From Planctomycetaceae bacterium (GTDB taxonomy: Bacteria; Planctomycetota; UBA1135; GCA-002686595): a stretch of DNA of 59,605 nt. The notes beneath the pieces were generated by a model, which had not been told where the DNA came from, ran no database searches, and saw only the letters and a program-made list of their open reading frames with translations. The DNA lies in the NCBI GenBank assembly GCA_016125265.1, contig WGMC01000038.1, forward strand, positions 1 through 59,605. The letters are read 5' to 3'. This document shows positions 23,136 to 30,505 of this stretch, in pieces (within the stretch, counting starts at the first letter, position 1; every line of letters begins with the position of its first letter). Position numbers and translations under genes: made by a program.

Positions 23136-24350
23136 CTAGCGCCGACGTCGGCGCGGGCGTGTTTCGAGCTTGCCGGCCGCGAGGTCGCCCTCGAACTTCG
23201 CGACGGTCGCGAGGATCTCTTCGCCGATCAGGTCCCACTGCCAGGGTTCGAGTTCCCTCAGATCGTCGCGTGTCCTAGGGCGGCGCTGGGCCAAGTCGAG
23301 GAGCACCAGGCGGTGCAACACGAGCGCCGCGTCGAGGCCCTCCGCCTCGGCGACGCGTTTGCGCGCGGCCTTCAGGCGCTCGTGCAGCTCCACGCCAGCT
23401 TCGTCGAGCACGTGCGTACCGTCCTTGGCCGCAAGCTCGGGAATCTTCTCGAGCGGCCCGAGTTCGCGCGCGCGGCGCACCGCGTCGATCAGCGCCGGCC
23501 CGATGCGCCCGGCGATCTTGGGCGACAGCCCCGCGATGCGGGACAGCGCGCCCTGATTCGACGGCAGCGCGCGCGCCACTTCGACGAGCAGCGGGTGCGC
23601 GATGACCTTGAACGGCGGTTGGTTGCGTTCGCGGGCGATGCCGTCGCGCGTGATGAACAGCTCCCGCAGGGCTTGCAACTGAAGTCGGTCGAGGCTGCGG
23701 GCGCCCTTCAGCCTAAGGAACTCCTCCGGCTGGAACTCGCGTTGGGGCGTTTCGAGCGCCTCCAAGCGCCGGCACTCCGCCGCGACGATCGCCTCGCGTC
23801 CGCGTTCGCGGAGTCGCTCGGCGAGGCGCTCCTTCAGAGCGCAGAGGTAGTGCGTGTCGAGGCGCGCGTACTGGATCTGCTGGCGGCTCAGGGGCCGCTG
23901 GCCCCAGTTGGAGAGCTGCTGCGACTTGTCGAGGTCGACGCCGAACTCCTCCCGCAGCACCGACGCCAGGCCCGGTGTCGCGCAGCCCAGGGCGGCCGAC
24001 GCCACACGCGTGTCGAAGAGGTTCTGGACCGAGAAGCCGAGCGACCGCTTGAACAGCAGCACGTCGTACTCGCCGTCGTGGAAGATCTTCGTGCGCTTGG
24101 GGTCCGAGAGCAGCGCACCCAGGCGCTCCAGCGTCAATCCCGCCAGCGGATCGACCAACCAGTCCTGCTCCGCACCGGTGATCTGCACGAGGCAGAGCTG
24201 TTCCTGGTACTGGAAGAAGGAGTCCGCCTCCGTGTCCACCGCAAGTTCCTGCACCCCGGCGAGGCGCTCGAGCATCTCGGAGAACGCCGCCTCGGTCTCG
24301 ACGAGCACGGGCGGCGGCAAGTCCCTCGGATCGGCGGGCGAGCGACTCAT
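23136..24350 (-). CDS. rnd: Ribonuclease D
   Basis: This 404-residue 3'-5' exoribonuclease trims tRNA and other stable RNA precursors. The DEDDy catalytic residues are visible: D39 and E41 in LAVDTEADSF, the second Asp in IFHDGEYDVLLF, and Y/D in QYARLDTHYL. HRDC-like helical domains follow (LQALRELFITRDGIARERNQPPFKVI, then LSRIAGLSPKIAGRIGPALIDAV). ATG 24350 is preferred. An in-frame extension to 24557 would translate the four 20-bp repeats and looks spurious, although an ATG at 24407 is possible. The C-terminus is basic (RPRRRRR). Two tRNA genes lie on either side, which fits but does not prove a shared role. Confidence 0.92.
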   Translation of the reverse strand: MSRSPADPRDLPPPVLVETEAAFSEMLERLAGVQELAVDTEADSFFQYQEQLCLVQITGAEQDWLVDPLAGLTLERLGALLSDPKRTKIFHDGEYDVLLFKRSLGFSVQNLFDTRVASAALGCATPGLASVLREEFGVDLDKSQQLSNWGQRPLSRQQIQYARLDTHYLCALKERLAERLRERGREAIVAAECRRLEALETPQREFQPEEFLRLKGARSLDRLQLQALRELFITRDGIARERNQPPFKVIAHPLLVEVARALPSNQGALSRIAGLSPKIAGRIGPALIDAVRRARELGPLEKIPELAAKDGTHVLDEAGVELHERLKAARKRVAEAEGLDAALVLHRLVLLDLAQRRPRTRDDLRELEPWQWDLIGEEILATVAKFEGDLAAGKLETRPRRRRR

Positions 24351-24440
24351 CGGATGCGTTGTGCGGGTCGGGGACTGGTGGAAGAACCCGGGCGGCGCTG
24401 CATCCATCTGCGCAGATGCGGCACGGCCGGCGCGCGATCC

Positions 24441-24520
24441 GTCGACGGGCAGTGACGGCCGTCGACGGGCAGTGACGGCCGTCGACGGGCAGTGACGGCC
24501 GTCGACGGGCAGTGACAACC
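24441..24520 (+). repeat. Four tandem 20-bp repeats upstream of rnd
   Basis: The unit GTCGACGGGCAGTGACGGCC occurs at 24441, 24461 and 24481, and once more at 24501 with its last four bases changed to AACC. The tract lies 90 bp upstream of the rnd start codon, in the likely 5' untranslated region or promoter. Each unit contains the SalI-type palindrome GTCGAC. Confidence 0.9.
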
Positions 24521-24640
24521 GGCGACGACGACCGACGGCGACAACGAACAGCCCCACTACCGGAGGCTGCCACTCGCAGCGTGCGCGAAGGCCAGCGGGC
24601 GCGGGGCCGACCGGGGTCCTGGGCGGCGAAGGGAAAAGAG

Positions 24641-24717
24641 TGGCGAGGACGACGGGACTTGAACCCGCAACCCCCGGCGTGACAGGCCGGTACTCTAACC
24701 GATTGAGCTACGTCCCC
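24641..24717 (-). tRNA. tRNA-Asp (GTC)
   Basis: This is a complete 77-base tRNA on the minus strand. The acceptor GGGGACG pairs with CGTCCTC, the anticodon loop is CTGTCAC with anticodon GTC, and the T-arm is GCGGG-TTCAAGT-CCCGT. The discriminator is G73, as expected for Asp, and CCA is encoded. Confidence 0.95.
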
Positions 24718-24732
24718 ACTCTTGGGGCGGAG

Positions 24733-24762
24733 AGGATAGGGAGCCGCGCGGCCCCAGGTCAA
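24733..24762 (-). promoter_or_regulatory. Sigma-70 promoter of tRNA-Asp
   Basis: On the minus strand, TTGACC (24762-24757) is spaced 18 bases from TATCCT (24738-24733), which ends 15 bases before the tRNA. This is the best housekeeping promoter in the window. Confidence 0.7.
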
Positions 24763-24829
24763 GGGGTGAGGCACACGCAATTGCGGCGCGTTCCGGTCGC
24801 CGCGGGCCCGTCCCCCCGGCCCGACGGGG

Positions 24830-26623
24830 TCACCCCCCGGAGGCCAGGGTCTCGAGCTCCTCCCAACGGGCCATGGCCGCCTCCAGCTCGCGCCCCTTGG
24901 CCTCCAGCGCCGCCGCCGCCGCGGCCTGCTCCACGGCGGGACGCCGGTAGAGCTCCGGCGCCGACAGCGCAGCGGACAGGACAGCGTGTTCGGCCTCCAA
25001 GGCCTCGATGCGGGCCGGCAATCGCTCCAACTCGTGAGCTTGGGTGAAGGAGAGGCCCTTCGCGGGCTTCGGCTTGGGCGGCGGCGTCTTGGCCGGGGCC
25101 GAGGCCCGCTGTTCGGCCGCCTTCGGCGCGGGCGCCGGCCGCTTCGCGAGCCAATCCGAGTAGCCGCCGACGTACTCCTTCCACACTCCTGGCCCCTCGC
25201 ACACCAGCACGCCCGTCACCACGTGGTCCAGGAACTCCCGGTCGTGGCTGACGACCAAGAGCGTGCCTTCGAACTCGGCCAGGACGTTCTCGAGGATCTC
25301 CAGGGTTTCGAGGTCCAGGTCGTTCGTCGGTTCGTCGAGCACGAGCAGGTTGACGGGACGCGCGAGCAACTTCGCCAGGGCGACGCGGCTGCGCTCGCCG
25401 CCGGAGAGCCGCGCGACCGGCCGCCGGGACTGTTCGGGCGAGAAGAGGAAGTCTTCGAGGTAGCTGATCACGTGGCGCGCGCGGCCGTTCACGAACACCG
25501 TGTCGCCCGGGCCCGCGACGTTCTCCTGGATCGTCTTCGCGGGGTCGAGATCGTCGTGCAACTGGTCGAAACGGCCCAGCACGACGTTGGCGCCGAGCCG
25601 CACTTCGCCCTTGTCGGGCGCGCGCTCGCCCAGCAACAAGGAGAGCAGGGTGCTCTTGCCTGCGCCATTCGGCCCGAGGATGCCGATGCGGTCGCCGCGC
25701 CACACGTCGAGGTCGAGGTTGCGCGCGATGGTGACGGCGCCGAACGCATGCGACAGGCCCGTGGCGCGCACGACGAGGCGGCCCGAACGCTCGGCCTCCT
25801 GCACACGCGCAGCAACCGTCGTCAGGCGCTCGCGCCGCATGCTGCGCTCCTGGCGCAACGCGATCAGCGTGCGCACCCGGCCCATGTTGCGCGTGCGGCG
25901 GGCTTCCACGCCGCGGCGGATCCAGACCTCCTCCTGCGCCAGTTTCTTGTCGAACTCGGCGCGCTGTTTGGCCTCGGCCGCGAGCTCCGCCTCCTTGCGC
26001 TCGACGTAGGTGTCGTAGTCCGTCTGGTGGCTCGCCAAACGGCCGCGGTCGAGGTCGAGGATGCGAGTGCACACCCGCCGCAGGAACGCGCGGTCGTGCG
26101 TGACGAAGAGCAGCGCGCCGCTGAACTGCAGGAGCAGCTCTTCGAGTCGTGTGATCGCCTCGAGCTCCAAGTGGTTGGTGGGTTCGTCGAGGACAAGCAC
26201 GTCCGGCGCGGCCACGAGCGCACGCGCGAGGAGCGCCCGGCGCTTCATGCCCGCCGACAGGGTTTGCGCCTCCGCCGCCGGGTCGAGGCCCCAGCGGTCG
26301 ATCTCGCGTTGGGCGGCCGCGTCCACCTCCCAAGGCGCCGCTTCGGGATCCCGGCCGCCGCGCACGAGGTCCGACACCGTGCCGACGATGTCCTTGGGCA
26401 CGTCTTGCTCGAGGCCCGCCACACGCACACCCTTGGCGCGCACCACGCGTCCCTCGTCGGGCACGAGTTGGCCCAGGACGACGCGCAGCAAGGTGGACTT
26501 GCCCGCGCCGTTGCGGCCCAAGAGCCCGACACGCTCGCCGCGCTCGAGCGCCAAGTGCACACCGTCCAGCAGCAAAGGCCCACCGAAACCCGCCGTCACT
26601 CCCTCGAGAACCAGTTCCGCCAT
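24830..26623 (-). CDS. ABC-F family ATPase, Uup-like
   Basis: This 597-residue soluble protein has two ABC domains and no membrane segment. The first Walker A is G36-R-N-G-A-G-K-S-T and the first Walker B is LVLDEPTNHLELE. The linker has the conserved EEVWIRRGVEARRTRNMGRVR seen in Uup and related ABC-F proteins. The second domain has GPNGAGKST, LSGGERSRVALAK and LLVLDEPTNDLDLE. A C-terminal coiled coil of about 80 residues (LERLPARIEALEAEHAVLSAAL) is Uup-like and can bind DNA or ribosomes. These proteins act on ribosomes or in transposon-excision control. ATG 26623 is chosen since the domain starts right after it. It is the first gene downstream of the tRNA-Asp promoter on the same strand. 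Confidence 0.9.
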   Translation of the reverse strand: MAELVLEGVTAGFGGPLLLDGVHLALERGERVGLLGRNGAGKSTLLRVVLGQLVPDEGRVVRAKGVRVAGLEQDVPKDIVGTVSDLVRGGRDPEAAPWEVDAAAQREIDRWGLDPAAEAQTLSAGMKRRALLARALVAAPDVLVLDEPTNHLELEAITRLEELLLQFSGALLFVTHDRAFLRRVCTRILDLDRGRLASHQTDYDTYVERKEAELAAEAKQRAEFDKKLAQEEVWIRRGVEARRTRNMGRVRTLIALRQERSMRRERLTTVAARVQEAERSGRLVVRATGLSHAFGAVTIARNLDLDVWRGDRIGILGPNGAGKSTLLSLLLGERAPDKGEVRLGANVVLGRFDQLHDDLDPAKTIQENVAGPGDTVFVNGRARHVISYLEDFLFSPEQSRRPVARLSGGERSRVALAKLLARPVNLLVLDEPTNDLDLETLEILENVLAEFEGTLLVVSHDREFLDHVVTGVLVCEGPGVWKEYVGGYSDWLAKRPAPAPKAAEQRASAPAKTPPPKPKPAKGLSFTQAHELERLPARIEALEAEHAVLSAALSAPELYRRPAVEQAAAAAALEAKGRELEAAMARWEELETLASGG

Positions 26624-26699
26624 GGGCCGAGGAGTGTACAAGGCTCCCCGGGGCCGACGCCCTACCCGGCTCGAGGTTCGCCCGCAAGCCAACCGCGCC

Positions 26700-27026
26700 A
26701 CTAGCGAGCCCAACCAACAGCCAGCACGACCAGGCGGTGACGAGCCGGTGGCTCAGGAAGTGCGCGCCCACCGCCATCTGGTAGCCGCCCAACGCGTTCC
26801 CCAAAAGGGCTGTCCACTCCCACCCCAAGGCCCTTCCCCGACCGCCTGGGGCCAAGAGGGCCAGACCGAACAGCGCGCAGCCCCCACTTGCGTGACTGCC
26901 CGGAAGGCCAGGCCCGAGTCGTCGGTCGTGGTCCATCTCCGCGCTCGGCTCGAACAGTACGCCTCCCCAGGACGAGCTGGGCCGGCGTGGCAAAGGTCCT
27001 CCCGACGGGTGAGCTGCCTGAAACAC
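26700..27026 (-). pseudogene. Remnant of a PAP2-family phosphatase
   Basis: In the minus frame directly after the LTA-synthase stop, the translation reads WGGVLFEPSAE, GLPGSHASGG, GYQMAVGAHFLSHRL and WLLVGLA. This matches the second half of membrane PAP2 phosphatases, whose motifs are FPxGHASGG and RGAHFLSHD. The N-terminal half and the K/R motif are missing, the catalytic Arg is Val, and the Asp after HFLSH is Arg. No stop occurs in this frame at the expected end; a stop in a neighbouring frame is at 26701. It therefore looks like a decayed gene. Intact PAP2 genes often accompany LTA-synthase-like enzymes, which fits the position. This remnant accounts for most of the 403-base gap 26624-27026. 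Confidence 0.5.
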
Positions 27027-28982
27027 TCACCGCGTGGCCTCACGCCGTGCGACCGCGGAAGTGCCCGCTTCGGGAACCTTCGAATAAGCGTCGTGGGCGT
27101 ACATCCAACTGGCCGTCGAGTAGTAGGAGATCGCCCGCAGCGTCGACGTCGGATCCGGAGTCGAGCCCCGTTGGATCCTTGCTTCCCAGTCCACGTCGTA
27201 GGCGCTCACCCGTCGTTGGGGCGAGAGCACGGTCAAGAGCTTTGGCTCCAGCAGACCCAACAACTGGTACGTGCCGATGAGTGCCCGTTGCGGGGCTGGA
27301 TCTCGAAGCAGATCCACGCCGAAGAACCTCGACTCGTAGGAACCACCGAGCAGCCCCAACAATGTCGGCGCGAAGTCGATCTGGCTGCACAGCCCCTCGT
27401 AACGGCCCGCGGACACCTGCCCACCCGGGCTGAAGATCATCAGCGGTACGTGGTAACGGTAGGCCGGCAACTCCGTTTTCCCCGCGGAGCTCGCGCAGTG
27501 GTCCGCGACGATGACGAAGATCGTGTCCCTGTACCACGGCTTCGATTGGGCCTCGGCGAGGAACTCTCCGATCGCGTAGTCCGTGTACTTGACGGCACCG
27601 TTCCGCCCGGACACCTTCGGCGGCAGATCGATGCAGCCCTCCGGGTACGTGTACGGTCGGTGGTTGGACGTCGTCATCAAGAAGAAGTGGAAGGGCTTCC
27701 CGCTCTCGTGCACACGGTCCGCCTCCCGCAGTGTCCAGCGGTAGAGATCTCCGTCACAAGCGCCCCATGCATTGGCGAACGAGATGTCGGAAGGGGCAGC
27801 GCTGGCCCGATCGACCACTCGGTATCCGTTCCCCGAGAAGAACGCGTTCATGTTGTCGAAGTAGCCGAACCCGCCGTAGAGGAACGCAGTGTCGTAGCCC
27901 CGCTCCCGCAGCACTCCCCCAAGAGTGAACAACCCGCGATTCCTCGGGCGTTTGATCAGCGAGCGCCCCGGTGTCGGAGGTAACCCGAGAGCAAGCGCTT
28001 CCATACCCCGGTCCGTCCTGGTTCCGGTCGCGTAGAAGTTCTCGAACAGCAGACTCTGGGGCACCAGCGCGTCCAGATTGGGCGTGAGCCCCTGTGGACT
28101 GCCGAACGTTCCCAAGAAATCCGCGCTCAGGCTCTCGACGGTGATCTGCACCACGTTGAGTGGACGCGCGGCGATCGGGCTCGCGATCCGCCGCAAGGTG
28201 TCGTGGGGCACGAGTGCGCCGGAGGTTCCGAGAGGTTCAGCGGCTCGGGACTCGCTGATAGCCAGCTCGCGACGCAGCGTGGCAAACCCGACCTGGGGCG
28301 CGACGTTCGTGTAGAACTGATCGTAATCCAACTCGTTGTCCCAGAACGCGCTGAACAGCGACCAAACGCCGTTCTTCGCCAACTCCTCGTGGTACTGGTT
28401 CGCGAACTCCACAGGTCGCAAGTACAGCGACGCCAAACCGACCAACGCCGCCGGCCCCACCCAAACCAAGGATGCGGCCACGCGCTTGCGCCACGGCATC
28501 GCCGACGCGGCGCTCCAGTTCCCCAGGGCTCCCCCGCGCGCGAACCAAACGACTGCCAAGGCGCCGAGCAGCGCGGTGCCGCCCAGGATCCATGGGACCG
28601 GATACGACTGCGTGATGTTGTCCAGCACCTCCGTCGTGTAGATCAGGTAGTCGACGGCGATGAAGTTGAACCGCGCGCCGAACTCCGCCCAGAACGTCCA
28701 TTCGGCCACGGCGGAGAAGACGAGCCCGGACACGACGGCAAATGCCAATGCCGCGGCCACACCCCGGCCCAAGCGGCCTGAGAACGCGCGCTTGGGCGCC
28801 AGCAGGAGCAGCGCAGCGAGTGGCAAACCGGCGAGGAGCGCGGTCGCGATGTCCCACAGCAAACCGACGCCGAAGACCGCCAACAAGGTGGCGTCGGCGT
28901 TCACCTCTGGCCAGGTGGCGACCAGCAACGCGGCCCGCAGCAGAGTCGCTGTCGCCAAGAAGGCGCCCAAGAACAGCCGCAT
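27027..28982 (-). CDS. LTA-synthase-like phosphoglycerol/phosphoethanolamine transferase
   Basis: This 651-residue protein has four or five N-terminal membrane segments (residues about 1-210) and an extracytoplasmic alkaline-phosphatase-superfamily domain. The latter begins NVVQITVESLSADFLG; the likely Thr nucleophile is in GTRTDRGMEALALGLPPTPG, and the metal-binding IVADHCASSAGK lies near the end. The family transfers phosphoglycerol or phosphoethanolamine from lipid donors to envelope glycans or lipids. ATG 28982 (MRLFLGAF) is preferred because the first membrane helix follows at once. ATG 29087 or TTG 29096 would add 35-38 polar residues. The PAP2 remnant lies immediately downstream. Confidence 0.85.
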   Translation of the reverse strand: MRLFLGAFLATATLLRAALLVATWPEVNADATLLAVFGVGLLWDIATALLAGLPLAALLLLAPKRAFSGRLGRGVAAALAFAVVSGLVFSAVAEWTFWAEFGARFNFIAVDYLIYTTEVLDNITQSYPVPWILGGTALLGALAVVWFARGGALGNWSAASAMPWRKRVAASLVWVGPAALVGLASLYLRPVEFANQYHEELAKNGVWSLFSAFWDNELDYDQFYTNVAPQVGFATLRRELAISESRAAEPLGTSGALVPHDTLRRIASPIAARPLNVVQITVESLSADFLGTFGSPQGLTPNLDALVPQSLLFENFYATGTRTDRGMEALALGLPPTPGRSLIKRPRNRGLFTLGGVLRERGYDTAFLYGGFGYFDNMNAFFSGNGYRVVDRASAAPSDISFANAWGACDGDLYRWTLREADRVHESGKPFHFFLMTTSNHRPYTYPEGCIDLPPKVSGRNGAVKYTDYAIGEFLAEAQSKPWYRDTIFVIVADHCASSAGKTELPAYRYHVPLMIFSPGGQVSAGRYEGLCSQIDFAPTLLGLLGGSYESRFFGVDLLRDPAPQRALIGTYQLLGLLEPKLLTVLSPQRRVSAYDVDWEARIQRGSTPDPTSTLRAISYYSTASWMYAHDAYSKVPEAGTSAVARREATR

Positions 28983-29328
28983 AACGCCGAACCGACCCTG
29001 TGAGTTGCTGGCGCGGGCGAATGACAGCGGGACAGTCGGCCAACGGAAGCGGGCAGGTACACCCTTGAGCACGCTGGAGCTTTCCATTCGTGCCAAGCTA
29101 GGTGCGCCCCGAAACGGAATCCCATGACGACCCGGTAATCCGCTCGCGAAGGCTCACACGCGCAACCATCGAGCCAGCCAGCGCGCACGGCTCTGGAAAA
29201 CAGGGTTCCCGGCGCACTCGTTCGGCGCGACGTCCCAAGTCTGGCTGGCCCAGAACTAGCACGCGCGGTGGGCGAACCGCGACGTCACGGCGCTTGCGCG
29301 TCTGCCGTGGCGGGCGTTTCCTCCGCGT

Positions 29329-30450
29329 TCAATCCCCGGCAACCAAAGCAAGCATGCGGGGATCGCGCTCCAACGCACCGAGCACTCGATCCGCCATCCA
29401 GCGGCAACCCGCGGCGGTGAAGTGCACCGAATCCTCGAAGTATTCGGGCGTCGCGGGAATCCCCTCGTGCCCGCCGATCAGCAGCACCCCGCGGGAAGCC
29501 GCGGCGGCGACGATCGCGCGGTTGTAGGCCCCGTAACCCGCCAAGAGCCCGTCCAGCGACAGGTAGGGCATGTAGAGCAGGTTGGTGGCGGCTGCCGCGA
29601 GACGATCGTCCGTGTTCTGTTCCGGGCGGATGCGGTGCGCGAACGTCGCGACGGCGACCAAGGGCGCCGTGGCGCGCACGGTGTCGAGCAGTGCCTCGAG
29701 GCGCGCCCGGAACGCGTCGGCGAGGCCATCCGGGTCGAACTGCAAACGGTCGGCGCCGGTCCGCGCCTGGGCCGCGTTGCGCCTCGCGCGCAGGTTCTTC
29801 TGGATGAGCCGGTAGCTCAACCAGTTGCGCGCCAGGAACGACTCTTCCTCCCCGGCAACTTCGCGGAAGCCAGCCTCGCGGGCCAGTCGCCGCGTGTCGA
29901 TGGTCAGGTCGTTGGTGGCGTGCAGCACGACCACCACGTCCGGCTCAAGACCCGCGATGGTGTGCTCGAAGAGCCGTTGCGACTGCTCCACCGTGAAGCC
30001 GGGCACTCCGGCGTTGACGAAGTCGAACTGGACCCCGGGGAAACGCTCCGCCAATCCCGCCGCCACGAGGGCCGGCCAGATCGCGCCGTCGGGGCTCACC
30101 TCGGCGCAGAGTGTGGTGGACGCGCCCACGAATGCGATGCGCACCACACCCTTCGGTTTGGGGCTTTGCACTTCGTCGCCCCGGAAGCCCAGCGAGTTGG
30201 TGTTGAGGCGCTCCGAGCGTTGGTTGGGCTGAGGCAGGCGCAACGAAGTCGCCGGATCGATGCGCCAGTGGAACACCGAGTTGGCCGGGGTGCCATAACG
30301 CACGTATTGGCGGACGCGCAGCGCTCCCTCGAGGGCCAGGACGCCTAGAATTAGCGTCGAAACGAGGACCACGGCGCCAGTCCACGGCCGTCCGAGGGGC
30401 CAGCGCCGCTGTCCGCGCGGGGTCGGCTCCGTTTGCGCTTGGGGCCCCAT
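29329..30450 (-). CDS. SGNH/GDSL-type hydrolase, membrane-anchored
   Basis: This 373-residue protein has an N-terminal membrane helix (residues about 24-45) that places the catalytic domain outside the cytoplasm. SGNH blocks are visible: Ser111 in FVGASTT, Gly in VNAGVPGFTVEQ, Asn in LHATNDL, and the Asp/His pair in DSVHFTAAG. These enzymes usually cleave ester groups, often acetyl groups on polysaccharides. The conserved NTNSLGFRGDEV motif before the Ser is shared with SGNH proteins near polysaccharide acetylation genes. Genes upstream (LolD/FtsX) and downstream (LTA-synthase-like) are on the same strand. Substrate unknown. Confidence 0.82.
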   Translation of the reverse strand: MGPQAQTEPTPRGQRRWPLGRPWTGAVVLVSTLILGVLALEGALRVRQYVRYGTPANSVFHWRIDPATSLRLPQPNQRSERLNTNSLGFRGDEVQSPKPKGVVRIAFVGASTTLCAEVSPDGAIWPALVAAGLAERFPGVQFDFVNAGVPGFTVEQSQRLFEHTIAGLEPDVVVVLHATNDLTIDTRRLAREAGFREVAGEEESFLARNWLSYRLIQKNLRARRNAAQARTGADRLQFDPDGLADAFRARLEALLDTVRATAPLVAVATFAHRIRPEQNTDDRLAAAATNLLYMPYLSLDGLLAGYGAYNRAIVAAAASRGVLLIGGHEGIPATPEYFEDSVHFTAAGCRWMADRVLGALERDPRMLALVAGD

Positions 30451-30505
30451 GCCACGGGATGCTCCGCGACGCGCGGTCCCGTGTCAATCGCATGCCCGGC
30501 GCGAA

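Noticed and set aside
22543..24455. Coding frames through the 14-bp and 20-bp repeats
   Set aside because: They translate the tandem repeats into low-complexity peptides and appear in several frames at once. The rnd start at 24350 makes the upstream extension unnecessary.
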